From Adenanthera pavonina (taxonomy: Eukaryota; Streptophyta; Magnoliopsida; Fabales; Fabaceae): DNA of 64,000 nt. Under the pieces are notes generated by a model. The model made no database searches. It had not been told where the DNA came from and worked only from the letters and a program-made list of their open reading frames with translations. Shown piece after piece: positions 48,822 to 58,544 of this stretch (positions are counted from its first letter, which is position 1; each line of letters starts with the position of its first letter). Both the position numbers and the translations under genes were made by a program. The stretch spans positions 14,386,501 through 14,450,500 of the forward strand of contig JAIVEN010000012.1 of NCBI GenBank assembly GCA_026686845.1, written 5' to 3'.

Positions 48822-50778
48822 TGTTACATCTTACATTTTAAAACTTTTTCCCATGAAAACTGCATGGTTTTAGTATAATAAAATAATCTTAGAAAACTTG
48901 AACCAATTAAACTTTAAAACTTTTTAAAACTATTTTTTGCAGCTTTTCAGCTCACTGTACAGTGATATTTCAAAAATCATAATTAAATATAAAAAAATCA
49001 TTTATTAGTGGTTCAATTGTATAAAAATCCTGCACATCTAGAATTTTCAGGTAAAAATAATAAACCAAGAAATGAACGAACCTATTTGTACATTTTATTA
49101 TATAAATATTACTGTTCATTTTTGCGTCCCTATTTCTGTTCAAAAATTGAACCTTAAATTTGAAAATTCATTTCTCTTAATATACAAAGTTGATTTGTGC
49201 ATACTTAACATCATTGGAAAGATTTACATGTCTACCTTCTAAAAATATTTTTATTATACATTTATTTTACTTCTATTGACCAGTTCACTAATTTAAACCA
49301 TCAAGGGACAGAGATGACTTTCATTGGAGCAGTATTGGTAAAATATGACTAAATATCATTATATAAATATAAATATAGCCAAACTAGGGTCATTTTATTC
49401 CTAAGACACAGATTTATCCATGCATATAGACCACTAAATTTTTGGAGGAATGTAAGAATTTATACAGCAGCTAGAAATAGATAGTACATAACAGAAACAA
49501 AATAGCTTTCCAGCAAAGTTCCATCATTATTGTTCCTCATGCTCTACCTACTTGCCCATACCATGATTGGACCCTATCATTAGTTAACTATGGGGTGAGA
49601 TTGGGAAATCTTAGTGGTCAACTTACACATACCATCATGTCATCACAAAACATTTGAAAACATAATATACTTTCATTAAATCATCAAAACTCCATGTTGT
49701 CTAACGAAATTTTGGCAGCATAATGGCTTAATAAATAGGCATTCCAGGGCTTAGTCCTTAACATAAAACATCTACTAATCATAGAAAAGTATTCATAACA
49801 GCAACATGGCATCATTTACAAATCATTATAACATACAAAACATTTATATACAATAACATTAAGCAAGGGCAAGAGACTGCCTTGGAGCTTTTATTAACTT
49901 TTCTTTGAACCCTACTTTCATCTACTTTTACATCACTTCCTTAACTTGATTGAAGCCTCTTGGAGACCTCCTCTAGCCTCCCTTTTGTTCCTCTCTTTGT
50001 TCTCTCTGCCTCTCCTTTCTTCTCTCCCTCTCTTTCTCTCTCTAACCTTGCCTTCTCTTTGGAGCAAATGAGCAAATGGCAATGAGGGTTAAGGGGGCAT
50101 TTATAGGTAAAGTGAGTGGATAATGGTCCTTGGATGTAACTTTGATCTAATAGCCATGAATTATCCGCCATTATTTTATGTAGCATTACCACTGTGCCCT
50201 TAGATATTTTATCCATCGTGAGAGAGGGGTGAAGGGCATTTTTGCCCAATGATTTTTCACCAAAAAGTCAAAAAGTGCACTTGTACTTTTATTACTTTAT
50301 CAAATCAATTTGGATATGGTTTGTGAACTTTTTCCTAAGATTCCTTTATATCCTATATCTTTATTTTTTTTACTTTATCTGTTGGACCCATTGCTTTTTC
50401 CTTTTTACTTTTTTATGTGGGATCCACCAGTCTTGGTTACTTTTTACTATTCATCTCTACCGGTATTTACTATTAATGTGAGACCCGCGTTTACCGGATT
50501 GTACTTTTTCCCCTATGAGGCCACATATCCAGTATCATTTGTATTTTTAGCCTACACTAGAGTATTATATTATTATTTTCTCTCCCTTTTATTGTAAAAT
50601 GACTGTTTTGCCCTTTTTAAAGCCCCTTTTTGATATTTCTATAATATTTTGGGCCTTAAACCTATTTAATTAAATATTCAAATTTTCACAATTATTATAA
50701 ATTAATCCAGAACAATTTAATATCATTTGTAACATTATTTGGTCATAATATTCATACATAAAAAATGGGGATGTTACA
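48822..50778 (-). repeat. B1 5' LTR
   Basis: Plus-strand text tgttacatcttac to ggggatgttaca, pairing with 30685-32657. The same CT-rich tract recurs at about 49975-50050. Terminal repeats are tgtaaca/tgttaca, as in family A, although the LTR bodies differ. Confidence 0.92.
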
Positions 50779-51995
50779 AGGGAAGCCAGGTGGCAGTGGA
50801 CTGTACCTTCCCTTAGTCACCATCAATTGGAGGTAGTCTAGGGGAAGGAGAACCACGATCCGAACATTTGTGTTACTTTTAGCCGGATGCACTAATGGGA
50901 GGTGAGCTTGGTGATATCCTGAAATCAGTCTTAATCAACTGTTGGAAGGGAATTACCTGTATGAAATGTCCTGTTATGACAATAGCTCATAGTTCTAGCT
51001 GTATGCAAGGGAGACACGCATTCCATTTCATATTGCATTCATGAAATTGTATGAGTTATATATATATGTGTGTGGTTGTCCCCAGTTACCGAGACATTGT
51101 CTCACACCCCTTTCCCATGAACTAACATTTCAGGTGAAGGTTCTGGCACTAGTTCGAAGAAGGCAAAGGAGTAGCATAGCTAGATTAGGAATATCAAGTC
51201 TGTGTTGTTTATGTATGTTGTGCTAAGTATGATAATGTATTGTAATGGATATCAGGATTCTGAATGGTTGTAAGGATATTGTTGTTAGTGGTGTAATATG
51301 AATGTGGTTTTATGATATATTGTTGTGCATGTACAGTGTTGGATGTTGGGGTGTTAGAATGGTAGTGTGTGCAGCCTAACGGCAGAATTAGACCTTGTTG
51401 GTGTGTTTTGGGCTTATAGCCCACTTTGTCAATTGGGGTTCAAAGAGATCAAATCTCATAGGAGTGGTTTCTTTGAGGTGAAACCTCTTTGGACAAGTTG
51501 GTTAAGTGGTTTGAGATCTGTGTTAATGGTCCCGGATGGTCAAATTGCCTTTGGTTGCATTTAAGAGTTGTAAGTTATGAGTTTTAGACAAAAAGTGGCC
51601 AAAATGGTTTCAAGTGTCCAAAATCTGCATACGGAGTTGGATTGAGATGAAATTTGTGTCTATGGATAGGTTGGTACAAGATTGACTTGTAGAAGTTAAG
51701 ATCAAATCAATTGGAGGTCCGAGTATAAAGTTATGCACATCGAAACTTCTCCATAGAATTTGAAATTTGCAAGTATAAAAACCAGTAGAGGGCACCGCGG
51801 CACTAGAGAGACAGTGGGCACCAGAGCCGCGTTTGTACTGCAGCGGCTGCAGTTCCAACCCAATTTCTAGCGTCCCTTGGTTTTTCTTCCACTGCTTTGA
51901 TGTTTGGAAAGTATTTGTGAGACGTGTAGGTTGTGTTTGGTTGGATTTTAAAGTTTTCGGTCAAGTCTGGAGATGTACAGGAGTAAGGTGTTGCA
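50779..51995 (+). repeat. Family A gypsy 3' LTR, second half
   Basis: Continues the LTR that breaks off at 30684. It aligns with 21410-22517 from ctgaaatcagtcttaatcaactg to aaggtgttgca and is followed by the right target duplication agaag (51996-52000). Confidence 0.93.
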
Positions 51996-52000
51996 AGAAG

Positions 52001-52325
52001 CTACTAATAATCAAGAGAAGCAAATTGCAGAACCTGAATTGTTTCCAAAATCAGCCATATGAAGTTGATTCAAAGTCACCCTTGCCTCAATTCCATCTTC
52101 ACATTTTGAGGCATCAAAATGATCACATTTCCAATAGGAACCATATTTCTTATAAACTAATTTATCTCTAAGGTCACACAAGCTTTCACGATAAACAAAA
52201 ACCTGCTTACTAAGATATTCTCCTCTCCAATCATTCCACTTGTTATGTTCTTCTCTAGCTAGTGGTTGGGAATTAGGCAAGGGTTTTTCATTTTTTAGGT
52301 GCACAAAACAAATTTGTTCCTCCAC
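52001..52325 (-). pseudogene. BAHD acyltransferase pseudogene (copy 1), internally deleted
   Basis: On the minus strand an open stretch of 104 codons joins two distant parts of a BAHD protein. Its middle (SLCDLRDKLVY) matches residues about 212-258 of the intact copy. At about 52141-52155 it then jumps to DASKCEDGIEARVTLNQLHM, which matches residues about 397-430 of exon 2. The intron, the DFGWG-type motif and about 140 residues between are absent, and the N-terminal half with the HxxxD motif is not found upstream. The last codons (SAICFS) reach the site where the family A gypsy element inserted; the downstream flank lies beyond it at 20880-21103. It cannot encode an active enzyme. Confidence 0.88.
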
Positions 52326-52340
52326 GAATTAAGTTATATA

Positions 52341-53854
52341 TTTATCATCATTTTTAACTCGTGAGTAGTGGTTTTCTTTTATAGGTTTTTAGATATATAT
52401 ATATATATTACAATAATATCTAAAAAAGAACTTTTTCAGAAATCATGATATTTATTGATAGTTTTTCAAAACTACTACTACCTGTATTCCAAAACTTTTA
52501 TTTTTTTAAATTTCTTATTTTGTTCCAAAAATTTTGTTGTTTTAATTAGCATTTCAAAGCCATGTCAATTCTTTTGATCTATACCCTCATTTACTACTCC
52601 CTCCGATCTCAAATATAAGACTTTTTGTCTTGGTCCTAAATATAGAACTATTTATAGTATATGGGGTAGTATTTATTATGTATTTTCAAAAATTGCCTCT
52701 ATTTAATATATCTTAAAGAGAGAGAGAAAGAGATTAAATAAGGGTAGTTTTGGAAAAATGTTATAATTTTCGGAGAAATTAAAGTAATTAACTAACTTTA
52801 ACTCTTATTGCTAATTTGCATGATTTGGTTAAAAGAATCTTATATTAAGAATTGGAGGGAGTACTAAATTGAATAAGATATGTTATAAGTGAAATAAAGA
52901 AGGATTAAATTAAGATATTTTCATTAATATATAGTAAAATTTTACATTAATTTATGAATTCTTAATGTTTGTCATAATCTTAAATAGCAAAAATTATGGA
53001 ATGGGAGATAATTAATTAGAAAGAAAGAACCATGTCATGACCACCTAGTGCTTGGTTCAACTGGCAAGAGTGAGCTAGGTAAGCCTAGATACCGAGCACA
53101 CATGAAAAAGAAAAAAGGGGCTATATCATGATATATATATATATATAAATCTTCTACTAATAAAAACAAACAACCACACACATAATCAAAACACATCACG
53201 CATAACATTCATAACAATAAAAAAGAAAGCCATGCAATTTGGCATCAGTAGATCTTCTGCACTTATTCATATGACTGGAAAGGATCCTACACACAATCCA
53301 TAATTGACATTTGTATAAAATCAACAAAAACACTGCAATTATAAATATAAATAATTCATGTCTCTCACCAAATTAATTTACAAATCGGAAATTAGTCCCG
53401 TGCAATGAGAGGCAAATTCATAACAAAATCTTCTAGTAATTGATCGATCTCACTAATTCCGAAATTAAAAAAATTTTAAATACTATACCACAAAATAACA
53501 AAATGAGAAGCCCAATACAAGATAAATATCTTAAATCATAATACTATTCAAAAGCCAAATATATTAAGTTGACTTCTTACACAACTTATATATTACACAG
53601 TTAATTCACCTTTACACACTTTTAGTAATGAAAATTAAGCTATATGGCATAAAATTTATAAATGCTTCACAGACCCCACACTAAATAAGAAATGGTACAA
53701 TAACAGGGAGTGACGCGAAGAAATGATAGTATATGGGGCACACTTCATTTCTTTACTCACGTTCTTTTTTTTTTTTTTTCTTTAGATCTTTCCCATGACA
53801 TAATATGCAGTAATTTATTCACTGCAGAAAACTCAAACTCCAAGACACAAACAA
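52341..53854. other. Intergenic region between the two BAHD copies
   Basis: No gene. It contains a Stowaway MITE (52597-52861), a (TA)n run at about 53132-53147, a weak tRNA-like stretch (53040-53110) and, at 53640-53854, the 3' flank of the intact BAHD gene, which is duplicated at 20880-21103. Poly-T at 53763-53780 lies about 75 bp beyond the stop codon on the minus strand. Confidence 0.65.
52597..52861. mobile_element. Stowaway MITE
   Basis: 265 bp bounded by ctccctccgat and ggagggag, with TA dinucleotides immediately outside (52595-52596 and 52862-52863), and AT-rich inside. The inner ends (aaatataagac, gaatcttatatt) extend the inverted repeat. These are the hallmarks of Tc1/mariner-derived Stowaway elements. 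Confidence 0.88.
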
Positions 53855-55896
53855 CTAATAATCGAGAGAAGCAAATTGTAGAAGTTCTGGATTGCTTTCA
53901 AAATGAGTCATATGAAGTTGATTCAATGTCACCCATGCCTCTATTCCATCATCACACTTTGAGGGCATCAAAATGATCACATTTTTTATAGGAACTCCAA
54001 TAGTACACGCCCAATTTGGCTTCCCAAATGTAAAGTCCACTTCATAGAAACCAAACCTTGTCCAGCTACTAAAACCATAGCAAGGAACTCCCTTTTGTGT
54101 CACCAAAAACTTCACTTCATTCATTGACTTAAGGACCTCAAAAAGCCCTTCAGCATCTCCTTGAAGCTTACTCACATAATCTTTATCAATCTTTTTTGTG
54201 GTTTTCCTCACAACCTCTGCCAATTCTTGTAGCCTTACCTCCTTTGTATTGTCTAATTCCACCAAGGGAGAAATGGCTAGTTGCCAGAGGTTACCTGTAG
54301 AACCAAGGGAGAAAAACCCAATAATTTTTATCTATTAAAATACTCCCTCCATTTCAACATATAAATCACTTTTAACTACTTAATTTACACAAATCAAGAA
54401 GTTTGTTAAAATAAGTTGGAGTTCTTGAAATTTTCAAAAATTACCAAAGCTGTCCAAAATTATTATCTTTAAATTGTAACCACATCTTAATTATATCTCT
54501 ATTAATATACCTTTCTCACCATAAGAAAGGTCTCATAAACAGGGATAAATCTGGAAAAAAAATAATTGCCGCCTATATTTTGCAAAGTAACTTATAATAT
54601 AAATATTCAAAATCTTCTAAAATGTGACTTGCATATTGAAACTGGGGGGAGTAATATTTATATGAGAGAAATATGAAGCAAAAAAAAAAAGTTGAATCCC
54701 TAGAAGATGCATGCTTGTGGAATCTCTCCTGGTGTTTTTATCCAGCTCTCTCTTGAAACATATAAAACTATGGCAACATGCTAAATATTTAACATAAAGA
54801 GGCCCGAAAAAAATTGAAGTTGCTAGAGTATTCTATTGCACTTGGATAAGTGAGGAGAGAGGAACGAAGAAAGAAGCTTTGCTCGAAGATGCATGTGTTT
54901 CATATTTTAGTACTAACATGATAAATATTATAAACTGATGTTACAAATTATTAATAGAAAGTGATCATCATTATGGTCTTGCCATGTTAAGTACTAAATG
55001 GTCTTACCTATGGTGTTCTCCGGCAATGGCGGCACCATCCGGCTACGAATGTTGACTGCATGTGTCACCGTAGATTGATAAGCTCCTCCTGCAGCTTCCA
55101 TGGCAGATTTCCATATGAGAGCCGTCACAGCTTCAACTCTAGTGGGTTTATCATTAGAGTCTCCATATACTAATTTATCTCTAAGTTCACACAAGCTTTT
55201 CCCACTGAACAAAAATCTCCTTGTTGAGATATTCTTCTCACCCATCACTCCGCTTGTTACGTCAATCTCTATCTCTCTTGCTGGGAAAAGCAAAGAAGCC
55301 TCCATATTAGGGGGAGAGTATTTAGAAGCGTCATTCCCATCTTCCATTGCTTTTTCAGACCAAGCTTGCAGAAACGAAGCCATTGTTGTTCCATCACAAA
55401 TCCTGTGAGAAATGCACACGCCAATCCCCACACTTCCACAGCCAAACTCAGTAACTTGCACTTCCATTAAACAAGGATGCCCTTCGTTCTCTTGTTTTGG
55501 GTTGTAAGGATCTAATGGAAGAAACATTTTGATCTCATTGGGTTGAGGATTATTACTCCTGAGAAAATCTAAGAGCTTAAGTGGGATTCTAGCCTCAAGA
55601 TAAAGAACACCTTCGTCGTTGCAATCGACATGGGCATTGCTTTTTTCTCCTTTGTATCTTCCACAAAATGGGTAGTAAAGAGTGAGAATTTGGGATAGCG
55701 ATGCCTTTAACTTTTGAGATATTTTGGTGAATGAATGATCAGAGGGAGAATAGAAAAGGACAATGGGAACATAAAACGAACCAGGAGCTAACTGATCGAG
55801 GACAGAGATTTTGAAGTGTTGAAGATGAGATGGTGTTGGAGATGATGGCTTTATGGTGTTTTTGGATATAATCTCAACTTTAGCTGCTTCTGCCAT
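53855..55896 (-). CDS. BAHD acyltransferase, vinorine synthase-like (two exons)
   Basis: Exon 1 is 55896-55008 and exon 2 is 54294-53855, giving 442 residues, the usual BAHD length. The ATG at 55896 (MAEAAKVEIISKN) is preferred over the in-frame ATG 21 bases upstream because family members start this way. The splice sites are TAG|GTAAGA and CTACAG|GTAACC; joining them gives ENTIGNLWQLA, as expected. Residues 164-168 are HRICD, the catalytic HxxxD motif. The structural motif near the C-terminus, normally DFGWG, is DFTFG at residues 383-387. BAHD enzymes move an acyl group from acyl-CoA to an alcohol or amine and are cytosolic. The N-terminus resembles the group that includes vinorine synthase, but the substrate cannot be read from sequence. 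A Stowaway MITE lies in the intron. No stop interrupts the exons. Confidence 0.92.
54295..55007 (-). other. Intron of the BAHD gene
   Basis: 713-bp GT-AG intron at a position where many BAHD genes of this clade have their single intron. It contains a complete Stowaway MITE (54343-54651), whose nearer end is about 50 bp from the acceptor. The rest is AT-rich with no other feature. Confidence 0.9.
54343..54651. mobile_element. Stowaway MITE in the BAHD intron
   Basis: 309 bp with ends ctccctccatttcaacatataa and gcatattgaaactggggggag, flanked by TA on both sides (54341-54342 and 54652-54653). A different subfamily from the element at 52597-52861, judging from its inner sequence. Confidence 0.88.
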
Positions 55897-55973
55897 TCTG
55901 CAAGAAATGTTATACAAGGTTAAGGAAGCTTGTGTCTAACTTGGATGATATGTTTCCTAATAGTTGATGGACC

Positions 55974-55981
55974 ATTAAATA
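55974..55981 (-). promoter_or_regulatory. Candidate TATA box of the BAHD gene
   Basis: The minus strand reads tatttaat about 80 bases upstream of the chosen ATG, a plausible TATA element. No transcript evidence exists here; other AT-rich stretches upstream could serve. Confidence 0.35.
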
Positions 55982-56813
55982 GGAGAAACTTGAGTGCCGT
56001 AGCTAATAGGTTATGACAAAGATGTAAATGGATTCTCCCTATACTTTATCTCCATACCTCATTCATCTATTTGATTGAGATGGTGGAAGGTTGCTGATTA
56101 AAATGTTAAGCCAAATATATTATTCATTTAATTATCACCATGAAAAATTAAAACATTATAATATTGTTTTAAAGAACATTTCACTCATATAATAAATGCA
56201 TATTATTAAATCAAATATATCATCCATTAAACATATTGTCTAAAGTTCAATTTCTATCTATGTATATGAAAATGATCTTGTTGGGAGAGATAAAACTCAT
56301 TTTAATGATTTCTATATTTTAAAAAATTAGTATTTGACTGTTGGTTGGGGGATATCTTGGTACTCACCAAAAAGATATATCATCCATTTATACATTCCTT
56401 TCTTAGTCATTTAATCATAATCAACAAAACAAATTATATATAGAGAAAGGTATGGAGAGAAACCCATAGTAGAAATATGGGATATACATATCTTCTTTCA
56501 ACCATATATTAGATGAAATTTGAATGATATGAATCTTATTATTATTTTTTTTATTTGAAGAAACAAATAAAAGAAGTATACTTTACAAACGATATTTTTT
56601 TAAAAAAATTATGATTTCAATTAAAAAAGAAGATAAGATGAAAAATCTGAACCCAAATATCATCTGAACAATCCCAATAAAATACACATTTGTGCATATT
56701 CCTACAAAAAGTACAGAGGATTCAAATTCATCTAATGCGCGTACAGCTTGTGACAAAACAGGAAAAAAAACAAAAAAAGCCAATACGAGGACGACATTCG
56801 CCGTAAGTCCGAA

Positions 56814-56847
<34 letters not shown>

Positions 56848-56979
56848 TTGACAAAGGATTGAGACTCGGAGTTAGACTAGCGATGCGGATAATATATAAT
56901 AATGCTGTGGTCGGGTGTCTACCCTCCTGCCCCAATCATTTTTTTTTTCTTGTTTTATAATATTTAAGATTTAGAGATA
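55982..56979. other. Upstream region of the BAHD gene
   Basis: No gene recognised. AT-rich, with a pure (ATT)11 microsatellite at 56815-56847. A hydrophobic 77-codon minus-strand frame (56583-56816) was judged a chance reading frame. The stretch around 56340-56390 (tactcaccaaaaagatatatc) recurs at 20521-20543 as tactcaccaaaaaatatatc. Confidence 0.5.
56815..56847. repeat. (ATT)11 microsatellite
   Basis: Eleven perfect ATT units, about 0.9 kb upstream of the BAHD start codon. Confidence 0.95.
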
Positions 56980-57251
56980 CTCTCTTTAATCCTTCCTTAA
57001 TATAAGACCCTTTTAATTGAATCATGTGAATTAAGAATTAGAAGTAAAACTAATTAACTACTTCAATTTTTCCAAAAATCTCAACATTTTTTCAATACTA
57101 CCCTTATTTAATATCTTTTTCTTTCTCTTTGGATACATTAAATATGAACATTTTTTTTGAAAAAGTATAATAAATACTACCTCATATATTGTAAAGGGTC
57201 TTATATTTAGGATCAAGACAAAAGATCCTGTATATATAGAACCAGAGGGAG
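56980..57251. mobile_element. Stowaway-like MITE, decayed ends
   Basis: 272 bp between TA dinucleotides (56978-56979 and 57252-57253). The right end reads ccagagggag and the left ctctctttaatcc. The inner arms, ttaatataagaccctttt and aaagggtcttatattta, form a clear inverted repeat. It shares the cttatatttaggatcaagac type phrase with the MITE at 52597-52861, so it is the same subfamily. Confidence 0.78.
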
Positions 57252-57253
57252 TA

Positions 57254-58544
57254 ATAAAGAATTTTTTTGGAATAATACAACTATAAAATGGTACCATTTA
57301 TATTTTTTCTTAAATTTAAATATTACAATATGAAAAAAAAATAAGTATCTTAAAAATCTTACAGTTATATAATAAAAGAAAAAAAAAAGGCACAGAGAAT
57401 AGGATAAAACTACAAATTCATACATTTATTATATACATGATACCGAAAAACATATCTTATCATATGTAATTTTTAAATTAAAAAAATAAAAAATACTTTT
57501 CCTGCAACGGTTGGAGGGGATGGCACCACTCACCCAACAATGCTCAAGTGGACCACTTCAAGCGGTTACATTAAATTTATTATTAATGTGATCTCCAATG
57601 TGTTCTTTAAACTTATTTGTACCGGCAAATGCAAAATAAAAATTATGAAATAGATTTGTCCTGAGTAAAATTTCGGGTACAATATACATAATATCCCTAA
57701 ACTTTAATCTAGTTACAAATAACCCCCTTATCTTTTAAAGTTTAAATTTAGCCTTCTTAACCTTTTGTTTTTAAACTCAAAAGCCCTTACTGTTTGTAAC
57801 TCTGTTAACTTTCTAACAGATATTGTCATATCAGATTAATGAAGGACACATGGCATCCAACATGGAATAAATTAATTAAATAATATTTTTTAGCCAAGTT
57901 AAGTAAAGGGTCAAAACATAATTTTTCCTATTTATAAAACACAAACAATACACCCATGGTCCCTCACTTTTCAAATGCCACAAATATGTTTCCATTAATT
58001 ACAAATTTTCATTGAATATCTTAATTAAAAAATAAAACCCAGTTTTAAAAAATTTTTAAAAAACATAGACAAATAAGTTTAGACCTTCCACATATTTAGA
58101 GACTGAAAAGGACATCTTTTTTCAATTAGAATAATCATTTATATATATTTTAATTTTTTTTTTCATTTTTTCTTTCTGTAAACCTATACAAACGAGCATA
58201 TAAACCTATACACATATATTTCATTTTTTATTTATATAATATATTTGACAATTAAATATATATTGGTCAAAATATTGTTTATATACCTACAATGTATATA
58301 TGCTAATGAAAGGAAAATATCCTAAAAAAAAATGTGTCTACTAATACAAGAATGATAATCAAAAGTTTACATTGATAATATTTTTGGCTATGAATGCTCA
58401 AAATGTATAGCTATCCTAGAAAAAAGTTAACACCTAATTATAAATACTTCAACAATATAATGTTCCTAAAAACATTCATAAACACTAAACATGGGACTTT
58501 ATTCTTCTTCGTGGCAGGCATGAGCTAGACCCTTGGGTACGTAT
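57254..58544. other. Intergenic stretch, nothing recognised
   Basis: AT-rich, with no reading frame of note and no clear element ends. 57670-57830 (ataatatccctaaac, ttaaagtttaaattt, aactctgttaac) has the look of a decayed repeat but could not be assigned. Confidence 0.4.

Larger units (their letters stand above)
30685..50778 (-). mobile_element. B1: family B Ty3/gypsy element nested in the 3' LTR
   Basis: A minus-strand element with LTRs at 48822-50778 (5') and 30685-32657 (3'). The primer site is beside the 5' LTR, the pol remnant lies in 32658-35620 and the gag-side remnant in 46351-48821. Its internal region is split by B2. The flanks read aaagg on the left and aggga on the right, an imperfect duplication, but joining them rebuilds a family A LTR. 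The LTRs are of similar length (1973 and 1957 bp) with many substitutions visible at their ends (roughly one in ten by eye), so it is old. Confidence 0.9.
21104..51995 (+). mobile_element. Family A Ty3/gypsy element enclosing a multi-layer nest
   Basis: The outermost element starts tgtaacaaccc at 21104 and ends ggtgttgca at 51995, with the identical 5-bp duplication agaag on both sides (21099-21103 and 51996-52000). Without the three nested insertions it is about 8.3 kb. It has a 5' LTR (21104-22517, shortened by a ~1-kb deletion), a Met-tRNA-type primer site, gag-pol remnants with the gypsy order reverse transcriptase, RNase H, integrase, a polypurine tract and a split 3' LTR. It entered the 3' end of a BAHD gene copy. 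Stops and an internal pol deletion make it non-autonomous. Lineage is chromovirus-like from its RT and integrase phrases, not confirmed. Confidence 0.93.

Noticed and set aside
49941..50249. 102-codon minus-strand frame with Lys/Glu/Arg-rich end
   Set aside because: Lies inside the B1 5' LTR. The charged end comes from a CT-rich tract read in reverse and is not conserved as a frame in the partner LTR.
55100..55408. 102-codon plus-strand frame
   Set aside because: Lies opposite BAHD exon 1, whose minus-strand translation carries the family motifs.
56583..56816. Hydrophobic 77-codon minus-strand frame upstream of the BAHD gene
   Set aside because: No family recognised, no supporting start context, and AT-rich DNA readily gives Phe/Ile/Leu-rich frames. 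Treated as chance.
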